DNA of 64,000 nt from Balanoglossus misakiensis (taxonomy: Eukaryota > Hemichordata), in assembly GCA_040954595.2 (NCBI GenBank), contig CM082587.2:9548001-9612000 (forward strand). The letters are read 5' to 3'. A program made the position numbers and the translations under genes. The notes under the pieces were generated by a model, which did not search any database, was not told the DNA's origin, and worked only from the letters and a program-made list of their open reading frames with translations. Positions 59,501 through 64,000 of this stretch are shown in pieces (the stretch's first letter is position 1; every line of letters begins with the position of its first letter).

Positions 59501-62500
59501 CTGACTGTCGCCTTTCTTAGGTCACCACTTCATAAGCGGTCTTACCCGTTATTGGCACAAACAGTCTCAGGAAGTAAGCTTTCAGCTAACCAATGTAGCT
59601 ATAGAATTTTCCACTTTTTGTAAGTGAAGCCTGACTGTCGCCTGTCTTAGGTCACCACTGCATAAGCGGTCTTACCCGTAATTGGCACAAACAGTCTCAG
59701 GATTTAAGCTTTCAGCCTACCAATGTAGCTATTGTATTTTCCACTTTTTGTAAGTGAAGCCTGACTGTCGCCTGTCTTAGGTCACCACTTCATAAGCGGT
59801 CTTACCCGTCATTGGCACAAACAGTCTGAGGAAGTAAGCTTTCAGCCTACCAATGTAGCTATTGTATTTTCCACTTTTTGTAAGTGAAGCCTGACTGTCG
59901 CCTCTCTTAGGTCACCACTTCATAAGCGGTCTTACCGTCATTGGCACAAACAGTCTCAGGAAGTAAGCTTTCAGACTACCAATGTAGCTATTGTATTTTC
60001 CACTTTTTGTAAGTGAAGCCTGACTGTCGCCTGTCTTAGGTCACCACTTCATAAGCGGTCTTAACCGTCATTGGCACAAACAGTCTCAGGACGTAAGCTT
60101 TCAGCCTACCACTGTAGATATTGTATTTTCCACTTTTTATAAGTGAAGCCTGACTGTCGCCTGTCTTAGGTCACCACTTCATAAGTGGTCTTACCCATTA
60201 TTGGCACAAACAGTCTCAGGAAGTAAGATTTCAGCCTACCAATGTAGCTATAGAATTTTCCACTTTTTGTAAGTGAAGCCTGACTGTCGCCTGTCTTAGG
60301 TCACCACTGCATAAGCGCTCTTACCCGTCATTGGCACAAACAGTCTCAGGATTTAAGCTTTCAGCCTACCGATGTAGCTATTGTATTTTCCACTTTTTGT
60401 AAGTGAAGCCTGACTGTCGCCTGTCTTAGGTCACCACTTCATAAGCGGTCTTACCCGTCATTGGCACAAACAGTCTCAGGAAGTAAGCATTCAGCCTACC
60501 AATGTAGCTATTGTATTTTCCACTTTTTGTAAGTGAAGCCTGACTGTCGCCTGTCTTAGGTCACCACTTCATAAGCGGTCTTACCCGTCATTGGCACAAA
60601 CTGTCTCAGGATGTAAGCATTCAGCCTACCAATGTAGCTATTGTATTTTCCACTTTTTGTAAGTGAAGCCTGACTGTCGCCTGTCTTAGGTCACCACTTC
60701 ATAAGCGGTCTTACCCGTCATTGGCACAAACAGTCTCAGGAAGTAAGCTTTCAGCCTACCAATGTAGCTATTGTATTTTCCACTTTTTGTAAGTGAAGCC
60801 TGACTGTCGCCTGTCTTAGGTCACCACTTCATAAGCGGTCTTACACGTCATTGGCACAAACAGTCTCAGGAAGTAAGCTTTCAGCCTACCAATGTAGCTA
60901 TTGTATTTTCCACTTTTTGTAAGTGAAGCCTGACTGTCGCCTGTCTTAGGTCACCACTTCATCAGCGGTCTTACCCGTCATTGGCACAAACAGTCTCAGG
61001 AAGTAAGCTTTCAGCCTACCAATGTAGCTATTGTATTTTCCACTTTTTGTAAGTGAAGCCTGACTGTCGCCTGTCTTAGGTCACCACTTCATAAGCGGTC
61101 TTACCCGTCATTGGCACAAACAGTCTCAGGAAGTAAGCTTTCAGCCTACCGATGTAGCTATTGTATTTTCCACTTTTTGTAAGTGAAGCCTGACTGTCGC
61201 CTGTCTTAGGTCACCACTTCATAAGCGGTCTTACCCGTCATTGGCACAAACAGTCTCAGGAAGTAAGCTTTCAGCCTACCAATGTAGCTATTGTATTTTC
61301 CACTTTTTGTAAGTGAAGCCTGACTGTCGCCTCTCTTAGGTCACCACTTCATAAGCGGTCTTACCCGTCATTGGCACAAACAGTCTCAGGAAGTAAGCTT
61401 TCAGCCTACCAATGTAGCTATTGTATTTTCCACTTTTTGTAAGTGAAGCCTGACTGTCGCCTGTCTTAGGTCACCACTTCATAAGCGGTCTTACCCGTCA
61501 TTGGCACAAACAGTCTCAGGACGTAAGCTTTCAGCCTACCAATATAGCTATTGTATTTTCCACTTTTTGTAAGTGAAGCCTGACTGTCGCCTGTCTTAGG
61601 TCACAACTTCATAAGCGGTCTTACCCGTCATTGGCACAAACAGTCTCAGGAAGTAAGCTTTCAGCCTACCAATGTAGCTATAGAATTTTTCACTTTTTGT
61701 AAGTGAAGCCTGACTGTCGCCTGTCTTAGGTCACCACTTCATAAGCGGTCTTACCCGTCATTGGCACAAACAGTCTCAGAAAGTAAGCTTTCAGCCTACC
61801 AATGTAGCTATTATATTTTCCACTTTTTGTAAGTGAAGCCTGACTGTCGCCTGTCTTAGGTCACCACTTCATAAGCGGTCTTACCCGTCATTGGCACAAA
61901 CAGTCTCAGGAAGTAAGCTTTCAGCCTACCAATGTAGCTATTGTATTTTCCACTTTTTGTAAGTGAAGCCTGACTGTCGCCTCTCTTAGGTCACCACTTC
62001 ATAAGCGGTCTTACCCGTCATTGGCACAAACAGTCTCAGGACGTAAGCTTTCAGCCTACCAATGTAGCTATTGTATTTTCCACTTTTTGTAAGTGAAGCC
62101 TGACTGTCGCCTGTCTTAGGTCACCACTTCATAAGCGGTCTTACCCGTCATTGGCACAAACAGTCTCAGGAAGTAAGCTTTCAGCCTACCAATGTAGCTA
62201 TTGTATTTTCCACTTTTTGTAAGTGAAGCCTGACTGTCGCCTCTCTTAGGTCACCACTTCATAAGCGGTCTTACCCGTCATTGGCACAAACAGTCTCAGG
62301 AAGAAAGCTTTCAGCCTACCAATGTAGCTATTGTATTTTTCACATTTTGTAAGTGAAGCCTGACTGTCGCCTGTCTTAGGTCACCACTTCATAAGCGGTC
62401 TTACCCGTCATTGGCACAAACAGTCTCAGGAAGTAAGCTTTCAGCCTACCAATGTAGCTATTGTATTTTCCACTTTTTGTAAGTGAAGCCTGACTGTCGC

Positions 62501-64000
62501 CTCTCTTAGGTCACCACTTCATAAGCGGTCTTACCCGTCATTGGCACAAACAGTCTCAGGAAGAAAGCTTTCAGCCTACCAATGTAGCTATTGTATTTTT
62601 CACTTTTTGTAAGTGAAGCCTGACTGTCGCCTGTCTTAGGTCACCACTTCATAAGCGGTCTTACCCGTCATTGGCACAAACAGTCTCAGGAAGAAAGCTT
62701 TCAGCCTACCAATGTAGCTATTGTATTTTTCACTTTTTGTAAGTGAAGCCTGACTGTCGCCTGTCTTAGGTCACCACTTCATAAGCGGTCTTACCCGTCA
62801 TTGGCACAAACAGTCTCAGGAAGTAAGCTTTCAGCCTACCAAACAGTCTCTGGAAGTAAGCTTTCAGCCTACCAATGTAGCTATTGTATTTTCCACTTTT
62901 TGTTAGTGAAGCCTGACTGTCGCCTGTCTTAGGTCACCACTTCATAAGCGGTCTTACCCGTCATTGGCACAAACAGTCTCAGGAAGAAAGCTTTCAGCCT
63001 ACCAATGTAGCTATTGTATTTTTCACTTTTTGTAAGTGAAGCCTGACTGTCGCCTGTCTTAGGTCACCACTTCATAAGCGGTCTTACCCGTCATTGGCAC
63101 AAACAGTCTCAGGAAGTAAGCTTTCAGCCTACCAAACAGTCTCTGGAAGTAAGCTTTCAGCCTACCAATGTATAGCTATTGTATTTTCCACTTTTTATAA
63201 GTGAAGCCTGACTGTCTCCTGTCTTAGGTCACCACTTCATAAGCGGTCTTACCCGTCATTGGCACAAACAGTCTCAGGAAGTAAGCTTTCAGCCTACCAA
63301 TGTAGCTATAGAATTTTCCACTTTTTGTAAGTGAAGCCTGACTGTCGCCTGTCTTAGGTCACCACTTCATAAGTGGTCTTACCCGTCATTGGCACAAACA
63401 GTCTCAGGATTTAAGCTTTCAGCCTACCAATGTAGCTATTGTATTTTCCACTTTTTGTAAGTGAAGCCTGACTGTCGCCTGTCTTAGGTCACCACTTCAT
63501 AAGCGGTCTTACCCGTCATTGGCACAAATAGTCTCAGGAAGTAAGCTTTCAGCCTACCAATGTAGCTATTGTATTTTCCACTTTTTGTAAGTGAAGCCTG
63601 ACTGTCGCCTGTCTTAGGTCACCACTTCATAAGCGGTCTTACCCGTCATTGGCACAAACAGTCTCGGGAGTAAGCTTTCAGCCTACCAATGTAGCTATTG
63701 TATTTTCCACTTTTTGTAAGTGAAGCCTGACTGTCGCCTGTCTTAGGTCACCACTTCATAAGCGGTCTTACCCGTCATTGGCACAAACTGTCTCAGGATG
63801 TAAGCATTCAGCCTACCAATGTAGCTATTGTATTTTCCACTTTTTGTAAGTGAAGCCTGACTGTCGCCTGTCTTAGGTCACCACTTCATAAGCGGTCTTA
63901 CCCGTCATTGGCACAAACAGTCTCAGGAAGTAAGCTTTCAGCCTACCAATGTTGCTATTGTATTTTCCACTTTTTGTAAGTGAAGCCTGACTGTCGCCTG
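41568..64000. repeat. 130-bp satellite array, about 172 copies, running off the window
   Basis: The unit (CGCCTGTCTTAGGTCACCAC...CACTTTTTGTAAGTGAAGCC) repeats every 130 bp with mostly 1-5% differences. Since 130 leaves remainder 1 on division by 3, any stop in the unit closes all three frames, and no long ORF exists anywhere in the array. Larger periods are visible: 520 bp (variant TTACCAGTCATTGG at 45111 and 45631), 650 bp (AAAAGCGGTC at 43151 and 43801), 910 bp (GACAGTCGCC at 53911/54821 and 54301/55211) and about 1,429 bp (CCCGTAATTGG near 58248 and 59677). Units with an extra 32-bp partial copy occur near 62840 and 63130. Confidence 0.95.

Noticed and set aside
41568-64000. CRISPR array
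   Set aside because: The 130-bp units abut with no unique spacers, and the window is clearly eukaryotic.

Overview
The window is animal nuclear DNA: multi-exon genes with GT-AG introns, several classes of eukaryotic transposon, and two large satellite arrays. The mix (a DIRS-type retroelement, LINEs, a Penelope-type hammerhead motif, Kolobok-like and RAG1-N-like DNA transposons, HECT fragments) suggests a marine invertebrate such as a lancelet, hemichordate, echinoderm, mollusc or cnidarian. The sequence alone does not fix the species. No intact ordinary host gene is visible; almost everything recognisable is mobile or repetitive.

Layout. 1-5.9 kb holds degenerate interspersed and short tandem repeats. 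5939-6066 is a small foldback element with a tRNA-like core. 6.2-11.9 kb is a 90-bp minisatellite that is open on both strands. 11.9-15.1 kb is mostly unassigned, with a possible solo-type LTR at 13138-13599. 15.1-16.9 kb is a decayed DIRS-type retroelement (RNase H end plus tyrosine recombinase) split by a 504-bp TTAA-flanked MITE. From 18.0 kb a locus of ~200-bp repeats begins; it is split at one ATTAA by two complete DNA transposons and resumes at 36980.

Element 1 (18751-30212, 36-bp perfect terminal inverted repeats, ATTAA duplication) carries an 11-exon plus-strand gene of about 1,213 codons. Its N-terminal zinc region has the RAG1 N-terminal motif order, and its C-terminal half has a plausible DDE and zinc arrangement. 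On the minus strand, convergent with it, is a 3-exon, 148-aa MADS-box gene. Element 2 (30218-36975, 17-bp TIRs, TTAA duplication) carries a 5-exon Kolobok/Mutator-like DDE transposase and a convergent 4-exon minus-strand gene for a 111-aa unknown protein. The two elements therefore share one plan: a large transposase gene facing a small accessory gene. Each transposase gene has a single one-base frame break inside an A run.

37.8-39.9 kb holds the C-terminal exons of a HECT E3 ligase-like gene (minus strand), cut by a 1,485-bp TA-flanked inverted-repeat element. A foldback hairpin lies at 40195-40340. 41568 to the window end is about 22.4 kb of a 130-bp satellite with nested higher-order repeats.

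The best candidate for an undescribed system is element 1: a transposon pairing a RAG1-N-like, transposase-like protein with its own MADS-box DNA-binding protein. All exon joins were read by eye from splice consensus and phase; no database search was run.
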